A stretch of 64,000 nucleotides of DNA from an uncultured Bacteroides sp. (lineage in GTDB: Bacteria > Bacteroidota > Bacteroidia > Bacteroidales > Bacteroidaceae), in contig UQPQ01000006.1 of assembly GCA_900542985.1 (NCBI GenBank), positions 1 through 64,000 on the forward strand. The letters run 5' to 3'. The notes below the pieces were generated by a model that made no database searches, was not told the DNA's origin, and worked only from the letters and a program-made list of their open reading frames with translations. Shown piece after piece: positions 43,133 to 52,880 of this stretch (the stretch's first letter is position 1; every line of letters begins with the position of its first letter). A program made the translations under genes and the position numbers.

Positions 43133-44272
43133 ATGAAGGAACAATTGACGACAAAAGACGAGAAGCGCATCATCTGGCTTGATCTCGTAAAATTTATTGC
43201 CATCTTTATGATGATAGCAGTCCACTGTACCGACAATGTAACTCCTGCCGAACGTTCGGAGCCTTGGTACAACCTTTGGGGAAGTTTCTACGGTTCATTC
43301 ATGCGTCCGGCAATTCCTCTGTTTGTAATGGTCACCGGTGCTCTGCTCCTGCCTGTGAAGCAAAACAGCATTACCTTTTACAGCAAACGACTCACCCGAG
43401 TGGTGATACCCTTTTTAATCTGGTCAGTCCTTTACAATCTTTTCCCATGGTTTACAGGGCTGCTTGGACTCTCTCCTGCTGTTATAAACGACTTTTTCGC
43501 TTGGGCAGAGCCGGATCAATCGTTCATGAAAGCCCTATACCACATTTTGATGATTCCTTTCAACTTCTCTCCTTTTGCTATCCAGATGTGGTATGTATAT
43601 CTTCTGATAGGCCTATACCTGTATATGCCTATTTTCTCCGCATGGGTGAAACAGGCATCTGTAAAAGAGCAAAGATTTTTTCTGATAGTCTGGTTTGTTT
43701 CTCTATTTATTCCATATATAAGGGAATATCTCACCAAAGACCTATGGGGAACCTGCTCGTGGAATGAATTTGGACTGCTCTATTATTTTGCCGGTTTCAA
43801 TGGTTACCTGCTTTTAGGATACTATATCATAAACCATCCGGCCGATTTAAGCTGGAAGAAATTAGCATTTACAGGGATTCCTTCGTTTACCTTAGGATAT
43901 TGCATCACTTTCTTTGGTTTTAAATCGATAACCGCAACTCCCGGACAACCCGTCGAGCTGGTTGAGCTGTTTTTTACATACTGTACCCCTAATGTACTGC
44001 TAATGACACTTCCTATCTTCCTGACTGCCAAAAAACTGACAGTCCGGTCACAAAAGGCCAAGCGTTTTTTAATAAACATCTCTACCTGTACATTTGGTAT
44101 ATGGATGTCGCATTATCTGTTTTTAGGTCCGTGCTATATGTTGATAGAATCACTTCCGATACATACCATGCTGAAAATGATTGTCTGTACAATACTGTTA
44201 TTAACAGTAACATGGGCTTTTGTTCATATTGTCCGGAAATCGGGGAATATAGGAAAATGGATAATGGGATAG
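43133..44272 (+). CDS. Acyltransferase-3 family integral membrane protein
   Basis: A 379-residue protein with about ten hydrophobic segments, of the OafA/WecH acyltransferase-3 family, which transfers acetyl or other acyl groups to surface carbohydrates. The N-terminal RIIWLDLVKFIAIFMMIAVHC (12-32 region) contains the conserved first helix, with the His of the AVHC motif at about 31 corresponding to the family catalytic His. The W-Y-x-Y-x-L-I-G segment (MWYVYLLIGLYLYMP) is also typical. No polysaccharide biosynthesis genes flank it, so the acceptor is unknown. Its promoter carries an Fnr-like box, and it is probably controlled by the crp-like gene just upstream. Confidence 0.88.
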   Translation: MKEQLTTKDEKRIIWLDLVKFIAIFMMIAVHCTDNVTPAERSEPWYNLWGSFYGSFMRPAIPLFVMVTGALLLPVKQNSITFYSKRLTRVVIPFLIWSVLYNLFPWFTGLLGLSPAVINDFFAWAEPDQSFMKALYHILMIPFNFSPFAIQMWYVYLLIGLYLYMPIFSAWVKQASVKEQRFFLIVWFVSLFIPYIREYLTKDLWGTCSWNEFGLLYYFAGFNGYLLLGYYIINHPADLSWKKLAFTGIPSFTLGYCITFFGFKSITATPGQPVELVELFFTYCTPNVLLMTLPIFLTAKKLTVRSQKAKRFLINISTCTFGIWMSHYLFLGPCYMLIESLPIHTMLKMIVCTILLLTVTWAFVHIVRKSGNIGKWIMG

Positions 44273-44310
44273 CGGGAAGAAAAAAGAATGGGAAACAAAG
44301 TCGTAATCAG

Positions 44311-44362
44311 CAAACAAAAACAGGCAACCGGAAGATAAATTCCAATTGCCTGTTTTCGTTTG
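44311..44362. terminator. Bidirectional terminator between acyltransferase and DPP IV genes
   Basis: A 17-bp stem with one mismatch (44311-44327 / 44346-44362) surrounds an inner 4-bp stem. It lies between convergent genes, and A/T-rich flanks serve both strands. Confidence 0.8.
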
Positions 44363-44376
44363 TTTATAAGAACCGG

Positions 44377-46803
44377 CTATCGGCGGGGAATATCCACCGA
44401 TGTTTCTTTACGGCCTTTCAGATGTTCTGAGAAGAAGTCTACCATACGCCAGTAGAAATACTCGTCCATAGTGCCGAATCCATGACGCTGGCCAGGGAGC
44501 AGCAACATGTCGAAGCGCTTGTTGGCACGAATCAAGGCATCTACCACACGAATACTGTTGGCAGGGTGTACGTTGTTGTCGATATCACCATGTACCAGCA
44601 TCAGATGTCCTTTCAACTGTTTTGCAATTTCCGGATTGGTTGCAATCTTATAGACAAAAGTAGTATCTCCTTTTTCACTCACTTGTTCCTTTACACCATG
44701 ATGTGTTTCACTCCACCAGCGGTTGTAAATACGGTTGTCGTGGTTGCCGGCACACGAAACAGCTGCTTTATAGAAATCGGGATACTGGAAAATAGCTGCA
44801 GTAGACATGAATCCTCCTCCCGAATGTCCGTGAATACCTACACGATTAATGTCGATAAACTTATAGCGGGCAGCCAACTGTTCTACCGCAGCCTTGTGGT
44901 CTGCCAATGGATAATCGCGCATATTACCGTATCCGTAATTGTGATACCATTTCGAACGGCTGGGGTGTCCACCACGCTGTCCGACTGAAATTACAATGAA
45001 GCCGGCCTGTGCCAGGCGGTCAGTACGTACACTCATACGAGTAAACGGATAGTATACAGCCTCTACCTGCGGCCCCGGATATACATAATCGATAATCGGG
45101 TATACCTTGGTAGAATCGAAGTTGAACGGCTTATACATCACTCCATACAAGTCGGTCACTCCATCAGCCGCCTTTACGGTAAACAGTTCGGGGAACTGAT
45201 AACCTGCTGCTTTCAGTTGCGAGAAGTCGCTTTCCTGAATAGTCATCACCTTTCTTCCGTTACGATCCAGCAAGTCGGCACAAGGCACTGTGTTGACACG
45301 TGAATAATTGTCGACGATATAACGTGCTTCATCGTCTACTTCTACTTCATGGAAATAATCGCCTTTGGTAATCTGCTTCAAGCCGGTACCGTCTGCATTT
45401 ACCCGATACAGATGTTCGTAGTATGGATTTTCCCCTTTCTCACGTCCGTTGGCCAGGAAGTATATTGTGCGCGCCTTCTCGTCTACTTTCACCACCTTTT
45501 CTACATGCCACGGACCTTTGGTAATGCGGTTCTTCAAGTTTCCTTTTTCATCGTACAGATACAAGTGCGCCCATCCGTCACGCTCACTCCACTGAATAAA
45601 CTCTTTTCCCTCATCGAACACATGAATCGGTCGTGTTTCCTGATAGGTATTCATACGTTCCTTTACAATCGGTACAATAGAATCTTGTCCGATAGTATAC
45701 GTACATACATCAATACGATGCAAATCACGGCTGCCCCGTACCAGATAGAAACGGTTGTTATCGCCCTGCCATACCAGCGATCTAAACTCCTTGTCGCGCT
45801 GCTTCTGTTCGAAAGGTCTGTATTCCATTCCAATGGTCTGGTTCTTCCATGCCGAAACCTTTACCTCCTTACGGGTATTGTTTGTCATATCGAACACATA
45901 CAGATGATCTTCGGGAGCAGCCATTTCGCCCGGCATCTGATATTTATAAGTTTCCAGTGTAGGACGTGGAGTAGCAATGGAATTAATCACCCACAATTCT
46001 TTTACCGCACGTTCGTCAGTCAGTGTCACTGCAAAGTGTTTGGAATCGGGCGACCAATAGCCTCCCCATATCGCACGACGCTTACCATTGCATAGCGTAT
46101 CGGTATTCAATGTACTATAGGGAATACCATATCCAAAGTCTTTGACACCGTCTGTAGTAAGCTGGATTTCTACAATGGTACTGTCTTTTTCGTTTTTCTG
46201 TGCCTTCCGGTAGTCGGCAATACTCATGCGGTACAAATTATAGTCTTTGGCATATACCACAGTCTGACCATCAGGAGAAACAGAAGCCCACTCTTTCTTT
46301 TCCGGTTCTTTTTCTTCATCTTTCAGATGTGTCAGCTTACGGGTAGGATAATCGTAAGAGAAATAGAATACCTTTTTCTCTTTCTTTTTATCCTTATTCG
46401 TTACCTCTCGGGTAGATACGACATTGAAAGTGAAGGTACGGCCATCTTCTTTAGCTTTCAGATTACGGATAGGAATATGACGTGCTTCAAACGGATCCTG
46501 TACGATTTCAGTCAGCTGTGCAGCCAGTTCATCACGGTCGAACAACAATTCTTTACGACCTGCAGCCGGATCTACTACATACCAGAATACACCATCGCTG
46601 GTTTTATACTCAAACCAGAAACAATTTCCCTGTTGAAACCAATGAGGATCTACTTTGGTAGAGAAAAGCATGGTTTCAAGTTTGGCTTTGGTAAACTTCT
46701 CAGCCTGCAAATATTCAGGAAGACGTTCCTCCCCTACTGCCCCGAATACATTCGGCAGGCAAAAGCCACTGCACAATACAGTAGCCAACAATAACTTCTT
46801 CAT
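44377..46803 (-). CDS. Dipeptidyl peptidase IV, S9 family, exported
   Basis: An 808-residue serine exopeptidase that removes X-Pro (or X-Ala) dipeptides from peptide N-termini in the periplasm or at the surface. A Sec signal peptide (about 1-21) precedes an N-terminal beta-propeller and a C-terminal alpha/beta-hydrolase domain. The catalytic triad is Ser661 (GHSGGG), Asp742 (HGDIDNNVH) and His774 (QRHGFG). The nucleophile motif reads GHSGGG, where classical DPP IV reads GWSYGG, so substrate preference is uncertain. It has its own promoter and lies opposite to the acyltransferase gene. Confidence 0.93.
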   Translation of the reverse strand: MKKLLLATVLCSGFCLPNVFGAVGEERLPEYLQAEKFTKAKLETMLFSTKVDPHWFQQGNCFWFEYKTSDGVFWYVVDPAAGRKELLFDRDELAAQLTEIVQDPFEARHIPIRNLKAKEDGRTFTFNVVSTREVTNKDKKKEKKVFYFSYDYPTRKLTHLKDEEKEPEKKEWASVSPDGQTVVYAKDYNLYRMSIADYRKAQKNEKDSTIVEIQLTTDGVKDFGYGIPYSTLNTDTLCNGKRRAIWGGYWSPDSKHFAVTLTDERAVKELWVINSIATPRPTLETYKYQMPGEMAAPEDHLYVFDMTNNTRKEVKVSAWKNQTIGMEYRPFEQKQRDKEFRSLVWQGDNNRFYLVRGSRDLHRIDVCTYTIGQDSIVPIVKERMNTYQETRPIHVFDEGKEFIQWSERDGWAHLYLYDEKGNLKNRITKGPWHVEKVVKVDEKARTIYFLANGREKGENPYYEHLYRVNADGTGLKQITKGDYFHEVEVDDEARYIVDNYSRVNTVPCADLLDRNGRKVMTIQESDFSQLKAAGYQFPELFTVKAADGVTDLYGVMYKPFNFDSTKVYPIIDYVYPGPQVEAVYYPFTRMSVRTDRLAQAGFIVISVGQRGGHPSRSKWYHNYGYGNMRDYPLADHKAAVEQLAARYKFIDINRVGIHGHSGGGFMSTAAIFQYPDFYKAAVSCAGNHDNRIYNRWWSETHHGVKEQVSEKGDTTFVYKIATNPEIAKQLKGHLMLVHGDIDNNVHPANSIRVVDALIRANKRFDMLLLPGQRHGFGTMDEYFYWRMVDFFSEHLKGRKETSVDIPRR

Positions 46804-46837
46804 ATTCTCTTATACTTTATTTATGTGATATCATGGC

Positions 46838-46846
46838 ACAAACTTA
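46838..46846 (-). promoter_or_regulatory. Promoter -7 element of DPP IV gene
   Basis: TAAGTTTGT on the minus strand matches TAnnTTTG, 34 nt before the ATG. Confidence 0.65.
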
Positions 46847-46915
46847 GATAAAAATATCAGATTATCATGTCCGAAGAACAAGAAAAGCAGTGCAAAACAA
46901 TACAAAGAAAGAAAA

Positions 46916-46970
46916 ACAATCCCCTTGTGTTTCCCTGTCCGACGAATTCGGGAATACACAAGGGGATTGT
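46916..46970 (-). terminator. Terminator of the tsaB-rseP gene block
   Basis: A perfect 15-bp stem (46916-46930 / 46956-46970) is continued by an inner 5-bp stem. It lies 31 nt after the rseP stop and is followed on the minus strand by a T-run (46915-46911). It ends the seven-gene minus-strand block. Confidence 0.88.
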
Positions 46971-47001
46971 CTCTTTTATCTTTCAGAACAAATTATCTTA
47001 T

Positions 47002-48342
47002 TCAGAAAAGGAATCTCAATACATCATTGAAATTAGCCCAGATGAGCAAGGCAAACAACAGGAGCATACCTACCATCTGTGCCCGTTCGAGGAATTTATC
47101 ACTAGGCTTACGACGAGCGATAATCTCGTAAAGCAGGAACAATACATGTCCACCGTCGAGAGCCGGAATAGGCAGAATATTCATAAACGCCAAAATAATG
47201 GAAAGGAATGCTGTCATTTCCCAGAAACGCTGCCAATCCCATACTTTCGGGAAGATACTTCCGATGGTTCCAAATCCTCCCACACTCTTTGCCCCTTCGG
47301 CTGTGAATACATACTTCATATCATTGACATAGCCTTTCAAAGTATTTACCCCCAAAGCTATACCTGCAGGGAATGAACCGAAGAAACTGTAAGAATGAGT
47401 TGTTACTTTATAATCGGCCAATCCGCCTATCGCATCGACCTTGAAATTCTCATTTGTCTGTACTGCAACTGTATCTCTTACACCGGCACGAGAATAAACT
47501 AATGAGAAAGAGGCTGTAGTCTGCTGAGCCAACTCTGCTTTCACACGTAAATCCGACATCTCGTTCATGAAATCATTCCAGGAATTCAAAGGAACATCAT
47601 TGAATGCAATCAAAGAGTCTCCCTTCTGAATGCCAGCTTTTGCAAAACTTCCTCCGGCAAGCACAGAGTCAACTACATTAGGATGAAGTGTACCCATGAA
47701 GAGAGGATCTTCTTTTGCAATATCCAGCAAACTCAGTTCCGGCATTAATATTTTCTTCTCCTGCCCATCGCGTAAAACGGTTACTTCACGTGCTTCTACA
47801 ATATCACGCAACAAGTCCATGTTGAAACGCTCCAGTTCTTTACCATCGGCACTCTTCAGAATATCCCCATCACGGAAACCAATCTCCTGTGCGTGTTCGT
47901 TGAACTTCATTCCATATGTCATATCCTTCAGAGCCACATAAGAGTCTCCCCAAGTATACAAAATCATAGAATAAATGAACAGAGCCAAAAGGAAGTTCAT
48001 CAACACTCCGCCAATCATCACCAGCAAGCGTTGCCATGCCGGCTTAGAACGGAACTCCCACGGCTGGGCGGGTTGTTTCATCTGTTCGGTATCCATAGAC
48101 TCGTCTATCATACCGGAAATCTTACAGTAACCACCCAAAGGAAGCCATCCTACTCCATATTCTGTATCACTGTTCTTTGGCTTGTACTTGAAAAGTGAAA
48201 ACCAGGGATCGAAAAAGATATAAAACTTCTCTACCCGTATCTTAAACAGGCGGGCAAAGAAAAAGTGTCCTCCTTCGTGAATGATTACCAACAGCGAAAG
48301 ACTGAGAATCAACTGAAGGGCACGAATTAAAAATGTTTCCAT
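47002..48342 (-). CDS. rseP: Site-2 protease RseP (M50 family)
   Basis: RseP is an intramembrane zinc metalloprotease that cleaves membrane-anchored anti-sigma factors and signal-peptide remnants. The 446-residue protein has HEGGH (22-26) in its first membrane segment, matching HExxH. A periplasmic PDZ-like region follows (about 195-290, with GGSFAKAGIQKGDSL). The second metal-site motif is NILPIPALDGGH near the C-terminus, which has LDG in place. It lies 38 nt after dxr, an association common in many bacteria. The length is typical. Confidence 0.95.
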   Translation of the reverse strand: METFLIRALQLILSLSLLVIIHEGGHFFFARLFKIRVEKFYIFFDPWFSLFKYKPKNSDTEYGVGWLPLGGYCKISGMIDESMDTEQMKQPAQPWEFRSKPAWQRLLVMIGGVLMNFLLALFIYSMILYTWGDSYVALKDMTYGMKFNEHAQEIGFRDGDILKSADGKELERFNMDLLRDIVEAREVTVLRDGQEKKILMPELSLLDIAKEDPLFMGTLHPNVVDSVLAGGSFAKAGIQKGDSLIAFNDVPLNSWNDFMNEMSDLRVKAELAQQTTASFSLVYSRAGVRDTVAVQTNENFKVDAIGGLADYKVTTHSYSFFGSFPAGIALGVNTLKGYVNDMKYVFTAEGAKSVGGFGTIGSIFPKVWDWQRFWEMTAFLSIILAFMNILPIPALDGGHVLFLLYEIIARRKPSDKFLERAQMVGMLLLFALLIWANFNDVLRFLF

Positions 48343-48380
48343 TTACTGTTTACTTCTTTTATTTATTGTTATTACTTTAT

Positions 48381-49538
48381 TTATTTCAATCCGTTTATAA
48401 CCATTTCGGCTGCAATACGACGAGTTTCTGCATCTGTCGATACATAATCCTCATAAGTCGGCTTTTCAATGAATGCAACCTTCGACATGGTTTTTTCAAT
48501 GACATCGCTCATACCCAGGAAAGAGATCTGGTCTTTCAGGAAAGAGGCTACTACAACTTCATTGGCAGCATTGACAATACAAGGCATGTTTCCTCCCTGA
48601 TGCAAAGCTTCGTAAGCCAAGGCAAGGTTACGGAAACGATGCGTATCGGGAGCTTCAAATGTCAATGTATTGCATTTCATGAAATCGAGACGTTCGCCGG
48701 AAAGACTGACACGACGAGGATAAGAGAATGCATATTGGATAGGCAAACGCATATCGGGGACTCCCAGCTGGGCCTTGATAGCTCCGTCTTCAAACTCAAC
48801 CATGGAGTGTACAACAGACTGAGGATGCACGACTACTTCAATCTGCTCCGGAGTAACTCCAAACAGCCATTTTGCCTCCATCACCTCAAAACCTTTGTTC
48901 ATCATAGAAGCAGAGTCGATGGTAATCTTTGCTCCCATGCTCCAATTAGGATGTTTAAGAGCCTGCTCTTTGGTTACGGTCTGCAACTGTTCCATTGTAA
49001 ATGTACGGAACGGACCACCTGAAGCAGTCAGAATAATCTTCGATACCGGATTATTCATCTCCAGACACTGGAAGATAGCCGAATGTTCCGAATCGACCGG
49101 TAAGATAGGAGTACGATACTGACTGGCCAATGCATTTATTAACTCACCAGCCACTACCATAGTCTCTTTATTGGCTAAAGCAATTATCTTTCCTGCCTTA
49201 ATGGCATTCATAGTAGGACGTAATCCGGCATATCCTACCATGGCCGTCAAGACAATATCAATCGGTTTCGATTCGACAATCTGACACAATGCATCTGCAC
49301 CGGCATATACTTTAATAGGAAGGTCCGACAATGCTTCCTTCAATTGCAAATATTTATCCTCATTGGCAATAACTACCGCTTCGGGCTGAAACTTACGCGC
49401 CTGCTCGATAAGTAATTCTACTTTGTTATTGGCGGTCAACGCATAGGCCTCATACAAATCCGGATGTTCTTCGATTACTTGCAAAGCCTGAGTACCGATA
49501 GAACCGGTAGAACCTAATATAGCAATTTGTTTCTTCAT
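48381..49538 (-). CDS. dxr: 1-deoxy-D-xylulose-5-phosphate reductoisomerase
   Basis: Dxr makes 2-C-methyl-D-erythritol 4-phosphate, the first committed step of the MEP isoprenoid pathway, and is a fosmidomycin target. With the ATG at 49538 the protein has 385 residues. The NADPH motif GSTGSIG is at 9-15; LANKETMVVAGEL, PVDSEHSAIFQCL and the GGPFR segment follow. The frame is open to a TTG at 49556, inside the preceding gene, but the ATG gives the usual MKKQIAILG start. The spacing to the upstream M23 gene is 7 nt. Confidence 0.95.
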   Translation of the reverse strand: MKKQIAILGSTGSIGTQALQVIEEHPDLYEAYALTANNKVELLIEQARKFQPEAVVIANEDKYLQLKEALSDLPIKVYAGADALCQIVESKPIDIVLTAMVGYAGLRPTMNAIKAGKIIALANKETMVVAGELINALASQYRTPILPVDSEHSAIFQCLEMNNPVSKIILTASGGPFRTFTMEQLQTVTKEQALKHPNWSMGAKITIDSASMMNKGFEVMEAKWLFGVTPEQIEVVVHPQSVVHSMVEFEDGAIKAQLGVPDMRLPIQYAFSYPRRVSLSGERLDFMKCNTLTFEAPDTHRFRNLALAYEALHQGGNMPCIVNAANEVVVASFLKDQISFLGMSDVIEKTMSKVAFIEKPTYEDYVSTDAETRRIAAEMVINGLK

Positions 49539-49545
49539 ATCTTCA

Positions 49546-50409
49546 TTAAAAAACAACGTATTTCACTGGATTGATTGGATTTCCCTTATGCCATAACTCA
49601 AAATGCAACTGGGGATTCTCCTTTTTTTCGTTCGCATTACCTAACAGAGCAATGACTTCTCCACCTTTTACTTTATCTCCTGTTTTCTTCATCAAAGAAG
49701 CACAGTGCTTATATACGGTTATAAAGTTCTGTGCATGCTGGATTTGAATTACATAACCGGCATCGGCTGTATAAGTGGCAAGGATAACTGTCCCGTCGAG
49801 AGCAGCCAGAACTCCTTCTCTCGGATCGGCTGTCAAGTCAACTCCAAAATGGCCTTCGGAAGGATTAAAGTCTCTTGACATAATACCTCGTGTAGGACGA
49901 TAGAAAATAAGGCCTGCAGCTTCACGAGTATAAGTCACTTCTGTCAGATTATAGCGTTCCTTCTCTTCGTATTTCTTACGAAACTCTTCTTCCTCTTTCG
50001 AACGTTCCATCAGTTGCTCTGCTCTCAGAGTAGTCAGCGAATCAATAGACTGTACTGTATCAGTCTTTACCTGGCCGCTCAGAATATCCTGGATATTCAT
50101 TACATAACGGCTCTGGCGTTCCAGTACCTGTTCCAATGAATCGGCACGCAACGCATTGGCTACAATTTGGGAACGAACTTCACTGTTCATATAACCAGGA
50201 AGATAGTTACGCAAAGGAGTGAAAGCAATAATCGCAGCAGCAACTAAAAAGATTACTGTACAGGTCGCAAGCAGCACCGACAAACCATTTAATTTAGAGA
50301 CATGAATGGCTACTACCTCCTCCAAGGTATTTTCATTAAAAATCGTCAGTTTATACTTAAACTTGATATTATGCCAAAATACTTTACGACCTTTCTTTTT
50401 CATCTGCAA
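49546..50409 (-). CDS. M23-family (LytM-like) peptidoglycan peptidase-like protein
   Basis: A 287-residue membrane-anchored protein with one N-terminal membrane segment (about 43-65), a coiled-coil stretch (about 85-150) and a C-terminal LytM domain (about 170-287). The first metal motif His187-x3-Asp191 and His235 are present, but the usual HxH motif reads Gln267-Leu-His269. In LytM the first His of HxH is catalytic, so this copy may be inactive or a regulator of amidases, as known for EnvC/NlpD-type LytM proteins. It lies 2 nt after rimM. Met3 is an alternative start. Confidence 0.87.
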   Translation of the reverse strand: MQMKKKGRKVFWHNIKFKYKLTIFNENTLEEVVAIHVSKLNGLSVLLATCTVIFLVAAAIIAFTPLRNYLPGYMNSEVRSQIVANALRADSLEQVLERQSRYVMNIQDILSGQVKTDTVQSIDSLTTLRAEQLMERSKEEEEFRKKYEEKERYNLTEVTYTREAAGLIFYRPTRGIMSRDFNPSEGHFGVDLTADPREGVLAALDGTVILATYTADAGYVIQIQHAQNFITVYKHCASLMKKTGDKVKGGEVIALLGNANEKKENPQLHFELWHKGNPINPVKYVVF

Positions 50410-50411
50410 TA

Positions 50412-50924
50412 CTATTCTAATAAGCCTTCGGGAATCTGTGCATACACAATTTTCCCTTTGGCATCTATATTTTTCAGAAACTCTTCATGAGCAGGTAAAA
50501 GCACTTCTTCTCCATCTTTCTCGATGACAAACAGTACATTCATCGTACTATCATCGACAGCAACAATCTGTCCCAAATTGCCGTGTATTTCGTCGATTAC
50601 TGTAAATCCGACAAAGAAATTCCACGACCCCATGGCATCTTCTTCGTCCATGTATTTTGAGGGGAAAAAGACTTCTACATTGGTAAACATACGTGCTTTC
50701 TCTGCAGTATCTATCCCCTCGAACTTAACCAATGCAGCATTGTCCGAGCGGAAACGGTATTCCTCAATAAAGAAAGGAACGAAAATTCCGTCCAGCAAAA
50801 GAATCAGATAATCACAATCCACACGGTCGAAAATATCGTCTGTAAACGTAAACGATACTTCTCCCTTCACTCCATGAGGTTTGTTTATTACACCTATTTT
50901 AAATACTTCCTCTCTTTTTATCAT
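50412..50924 (-). CDS. rimM: 16S rRNA processing protein RimM
   Basis: RimM is a maturation factor for the head of the 30S subunit, binding S19. The 170-residue protein has an N-terminal RimM domain with the typical [13 protein letters not shown] (12-24) and a C-terminal PRC-barrel domain ([18 protein letters not shown], about 100-117). The short linker and length are normal. It lies 5 nt after murA and 2 nt before the M23 gene, so it is tightly linked in the operon. Confidence 0.93.
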   Translation of the reverse strand: MIKREEVFKIGVINKPHGVKGEVSFTFTDDIFDRVDCDYLILLLDGIFVPFFIEEYRFRSDNAALVKFEGIDTAEKARMFTNVEVFFPSKYMDEEDAMGSWNFFVGFTVIDEIHGNLGQIVAVDDSTMNVLFVIEKDGEEVLLPAHEEFLKNIDAKGKIVYAQIPEGLLE

Positions 50925-50929
50925 AACTT

Positions 50930-52237
50930 TTATTCAATACGGGTAATACGAGCTCCCAACGCTGTCAAACGCTGTTCGATATTCTGATAACCTCTATCAA
51001 TCTGTTCGATATTGTGAATACGGCTGATGCCATCAGCACTCAGTGCTGCAATAAGCAAGGCAATACCGGCACGAATATCAGGAGAAGTCATATTACCTCC
51101 ACGTAAACGGAAGTTACGGTCATGTCCAATCACTACTGCCCGATGCGGGTCGCACAATATAATCTGAGCTCCCATATCAATCAGTTTGTCGACAAAGAAC
51201 AAACGGCTTTCGAACATTTTCTGATGAATCAGTACACTTCCTTTGGCTTGGGTAGCAACCACCAGAATCACACTCAGCAAGTCGGGAGTCAGCCCCGGCC
51301 AAGGTGCATCGGCAATGGTCATAATAGAACCATCAATAAACGACTCTATTTCATAATGATCCTGACGAGGTACAAAAATATCATCACCACGCTGTTCCAA
51401 ACGGATACCTAACCGACGGAAACTATCTGGTATGATACCTAAATTATCGTATGATACATTCTTAATCGTAATTTCACTGCCCGTCATAGCAGCCATACCG
51501 ATAAAACTTCCCACCTCAATCATATCGGGAAGAATACGATGAGTACAGCCTTTCAGCTCCTTTACTCCTTCAATGGTAAGCAAGTTTGATGCAATTCCCG
51601 AAATACGAGCTCCCATACGGTTTAGCATACGGCACAATTGCTGTATATAAGGTTCGCAAGCTGCATTATAAATCGTAGTAGTACCTTCGGCAAGTACTGC
51701 TGCCATAATGATATTGGCTGTACCCGTTACAGATGCCTCATCCAACAACATACTGGCCCCTTTCAAGTGAGTAGCTGAAATCTTAAAGATACTTTCTGCT
51801 GCATTATAATCGAAAGCTGCACCCAATTTCTGTAAGCCGAAAAAGTGTGTATCCAAACGGCGACGACCAATCTTATCTCCTCCGGGTTTAGCAATCATTG
51901 CCTGACCGAAACGAGCTACCATAGGTCCCACAAGCATGACAGAGCCTCTCAGTTTGGAACAACGAGTCAGAAACTCTTCACTTTCCAAATAAGACAGATT
52001 CACTTCGTCGGCCTGAAAGGTATAAGTATCTACACCCTGTTTGGCAACTTTCACTCCCATATCTCTCAGCAATTGAATCAGATTGTTCACATCCAAAATA
52101 TTGGGAATATTACTGATGGTTACTTCGCCATTCGTCAGTAACGTTGCACACAACACCTGAAGAACTTCATTCTTTGCTCCTTGCGGAACAATTTCTCCAT
52201 GCAGTCTGTGTCCACCTTCGATTACAAATGATGCCAT
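50930..52237 (-). CDS. murA: UDP-N-acetylglucosamine 1-carboxyvinyltransferase MurA
   Basis: MurA transfers enolpyruvate from PEP to UDP-GlcNAc, the first committed step of peptidoglycan synthesis. The 435-residue protein keeps the active-site Lys22-Asn23 (GAKNEVL) and the fold's repeated motifs. The catalytic loop, GGCxIG in fosfomycin-sensitive enzymes, reads GGDKIG with Asp121 at the Cys115 position of E. coli MurA. The Cys-to-Asp form stays active but is resistant to fosfomycin. Arg126 corresponds to the PEP-binding Arg120. It lies 18 nt after the DUF4290 gene and 5 nt before rimM. Confidence 0.95.
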   Translation of the reverse strand: MASFVIEGGHRLHGEIVPQGAKNEVLQVLCATLLTNGEVTISNIPNILDVNNLIQLLRDMGVKVAKQGVDTYTFQADEVNLSYLESEEFLTRCSKLRGSVMLVGPMVARFGQAMIAKPGGDKIGRRRLDTHFFGLQKLGAAFDYNAAESIFKISATHLKGASMLLDEASVTGTANIIMAAVLAEGTTTIYNAACEPYIQQLCRMLNRMGARISGIASNLLTIEGVKELKGCTHRILPDMIEVGSFIGMAAMTGSEITIKNVSYDNLGIIPDSFRRLGIRLEQRGDDIFVPRQDHYEIESFIDGSIMTIADAPWPGLTPDLLSVILVVATQAKGSVLIHQKMFESRLFFVDKLIDMGAQIILCDPHRAVVIGHDRNFRLRGGNMTSPDIRAGIALLIAALSADGISRIHNIEQIDRGYQNIEQRLTALGARITRIE

Positions 52238-52255
52238 AATACCCGAATTTATAAA

Positions 52256-52861
52256 TTAATACTTTTTCTTTCCCTGATTGTTGTTATTATTCATCTGACG
52301 ACGCCGAGGAATAAAGGTACGCTGTTCTGTCAGACGCAAATCTTCTGCAGACAATTTGATTTTCCCCCCGGAGAGTTCACATAAATCATCCAAAATCTTC
52401 TGATCTTCCACTCCGTCTTTATTCCAGTTCAGATAATCCCTTTTCATATGATTGGCAATCATCCGAATCAACTGGTTCCGTTCCTCTCCTTCCTGATAAT
52501 CGACAGCCAACTTAATCATATCCTGTACAAAACGTCCGTAATGACGGAAACGAATATCATGCTGTGAATACGGTATACGCTGCGGCTTGATTTCAAGACT
52601 TTCTTTTTTTACGATTTCCACCGGATAATCGATATCCAATTTAAAATCAGCCATTATAGCCAGATGATCCCAAAGTTTTTGCTTAAAATCGGCTACATCG
52701 CGCAAATGTGGAAACATACCTCCCATGATATTCACTATCGTGTTTGCACAACGCTGACGTTCTGCTCTATCCTCAATAGTCAAGGCATGATCTACCATAT
52801 TTTGTACACTTCGTCCGTATTCGGGAAGCGGTAATCTTCGTTGCTGGGTATTGTATTTCAT
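52256..52861 (-). CDS. DUF4290 family protein
   Basis: A 201-residue soluble protein of the DUF4290 family, found mainly in Bacteroidota and of unknown function. It has no signal peptide or membrane segment, is mostly helical in appearance, and has a strongly basic, Asn/Lys-rich tail (RRRQMNNNNNQGKKKY) that could bind nucleic acid. It starts 19 nt after tsaB and ends 18 nt before murA; this fixed neighbourhood supports a real gene, but the context does not define its task. Confidence 0.85.
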   Translation of the reverse strand: MKYNTQQRRLPLPEYGRSVQNMVDHALTIEDRAERQRCANTIVNIMGGMFPHLRDVADFKQKLWDHLAIMADFKLDIDYPVEIVKKESLEIKPQRIPYSQHDIRFRHYGRFVQDMIKLAVDYQEGEERNQLIRMIANHMKRDYLNWNKDGVEDQKILDDLCELSGGKIKLSAEDLRLTEQRTFIPRRRQMNNNNNQGKKKY

Positions 52862-52880
52862 ATTTTACGACAGGTCTGAA

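Noticed and set aside
45349..46095. A 248-codon open frame antisense to the DPP IV gene
   Set aside because: The DPP IV gene has an intact signal peptide and catalytic triad across this region, so the antisense frame is incidental.
46867..47376. A 169-codon plus-strand open frame over the rseP 3' end
   Set aside because: It overlaps the rseP terminator hairpin and the conserved rseP C-terminus and has no recognisable features.
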